DNA of 64,000 nucleotides from Hyperoplus lanceolatus. Taxonomy: Eukaryota; Chordata; Actinopteri; Uranoscopiformes; Ammodytidae. The stretch is taken from the NCBI GenBank assembly GCA_026929865.2, contig CM049416.1, positions 11,092,501-11,156,500 of the forward strand, read 5' to 3'. Shown here piece by piece: positions 63,526 through 64,000 of this stretch (positions are counted from its first letter, which is position 1; the number at the start of each line of letters is the position of its first letter). A program made the translations under genes and the position numbers. The notes below the pieces were generated by a model that ran no database searches, was not told the origin of the DNA, and saw only the letters and a program-made list of their open reading frames with translations.

Positions 63526-64000
63526 CTCATCCGTGTAGTGGACTGCAGGCTCTCTTCTTGGCTGTGTTTTAATGCTTGTGTTTTATTGCCGGGGCTGTGT
63601 CTCCGTGCCTTTTCCCTGCTGGTCGTCCCACTGTGTAACTAGTGCAAGACTTGGTTCTGCAGGCTGTGTTAATCTGCTGCTTAATTAGTGCTGATGAATG
63701 GCTCGGTGTGTGCGCGTGCGCGGTATGTATGTGCATGCGTACAAGTGAGTGTGTGTGTGTGTGTGTTTTGTGTGTCCCGTTTGAGTGTGTGTGCGAGTGA
63801 CTGCAAACTCACTTACCGTGGTGTTTTTGTCTGATCTTGGTGAGTTGGTCGCGGTGTTATTTTTTTCACATGTTGCTACTTTGCTTGCTAAGCTAATCAT
63901 TGATCATTAAAAATCAAGAGGATAGGAATTCAGCAGTATGGTTTTTAAAGGGGGCACAGCAAGTGTATAAAGTGTCATAAGCTAATAACAATCAAATATT

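Overview
The window is vertebrate, almost certainly teleost fish, nuclear DNA. It has long (GT)n, (AG)n and (CT)n microsatellites, short non-autonomous DNA transposons of fish type, a 5'-truncated LINE, and a spliced vertebrate gene. Most of it is non-coding.

Layout. 1-18.5 kb is intergenic DNA with many microsatellites and at least four interspersed elements: a 946-bp TIR element, a 1,497-bp hAT-type element with a perfect 8-bp target duplication, a 478-bp hAT MITE, and a degraded copy of a common teleost repeat. 18.5-25.3 kb on the minus strand holds ppp1r3a, the glycogen-targeting regulatory subunit of protein phosphatase 1. I reconstructed it as four exons with matching splice phases (1,387 residues). 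25.3-29.1 kb is the upstream spacer, with a second copy of the teleost repeat and two CTCF-like sites. 29.1-30.2 kb is a GC-rich, promoter-like block with a palindromic CRE and a candidate first exon ending in a strong plus-strand donor. 30-64 kb is non-coding, poor in transposons and rich in microsatellites and G/C runs, with several candidate short non-coding exons.

In vertebrates PPP1R3A lies next to FOXP2, and the two genes point away from each other. The plus-strand promoter at about 29.5 kb and the long gene-free tract after it are therefore best read as the 5' non-coding exons and first introns of foxp2. This rests on synteny plus splice-like signals. No FOXP2 protein-coding exon was found, so the foxp2 assignment is an inference, while ppp1r3a is read directly from sequence.

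ppp1r3a and the putative foxp2 promoter are divergent and about 4.4 kb apart. No shared function is implied. The CTCF-like pair between them could separate two regulatory domains. I found no undescribed multi-gene system. The most unusual signals are tenfold-repeated TAGGCCTA palindromes confined to the first 30.3 kb, a pair of 67-bp candidate exons at 39 kb, and a hairpin-bearing TIR element at 7.1-8.1 kb.
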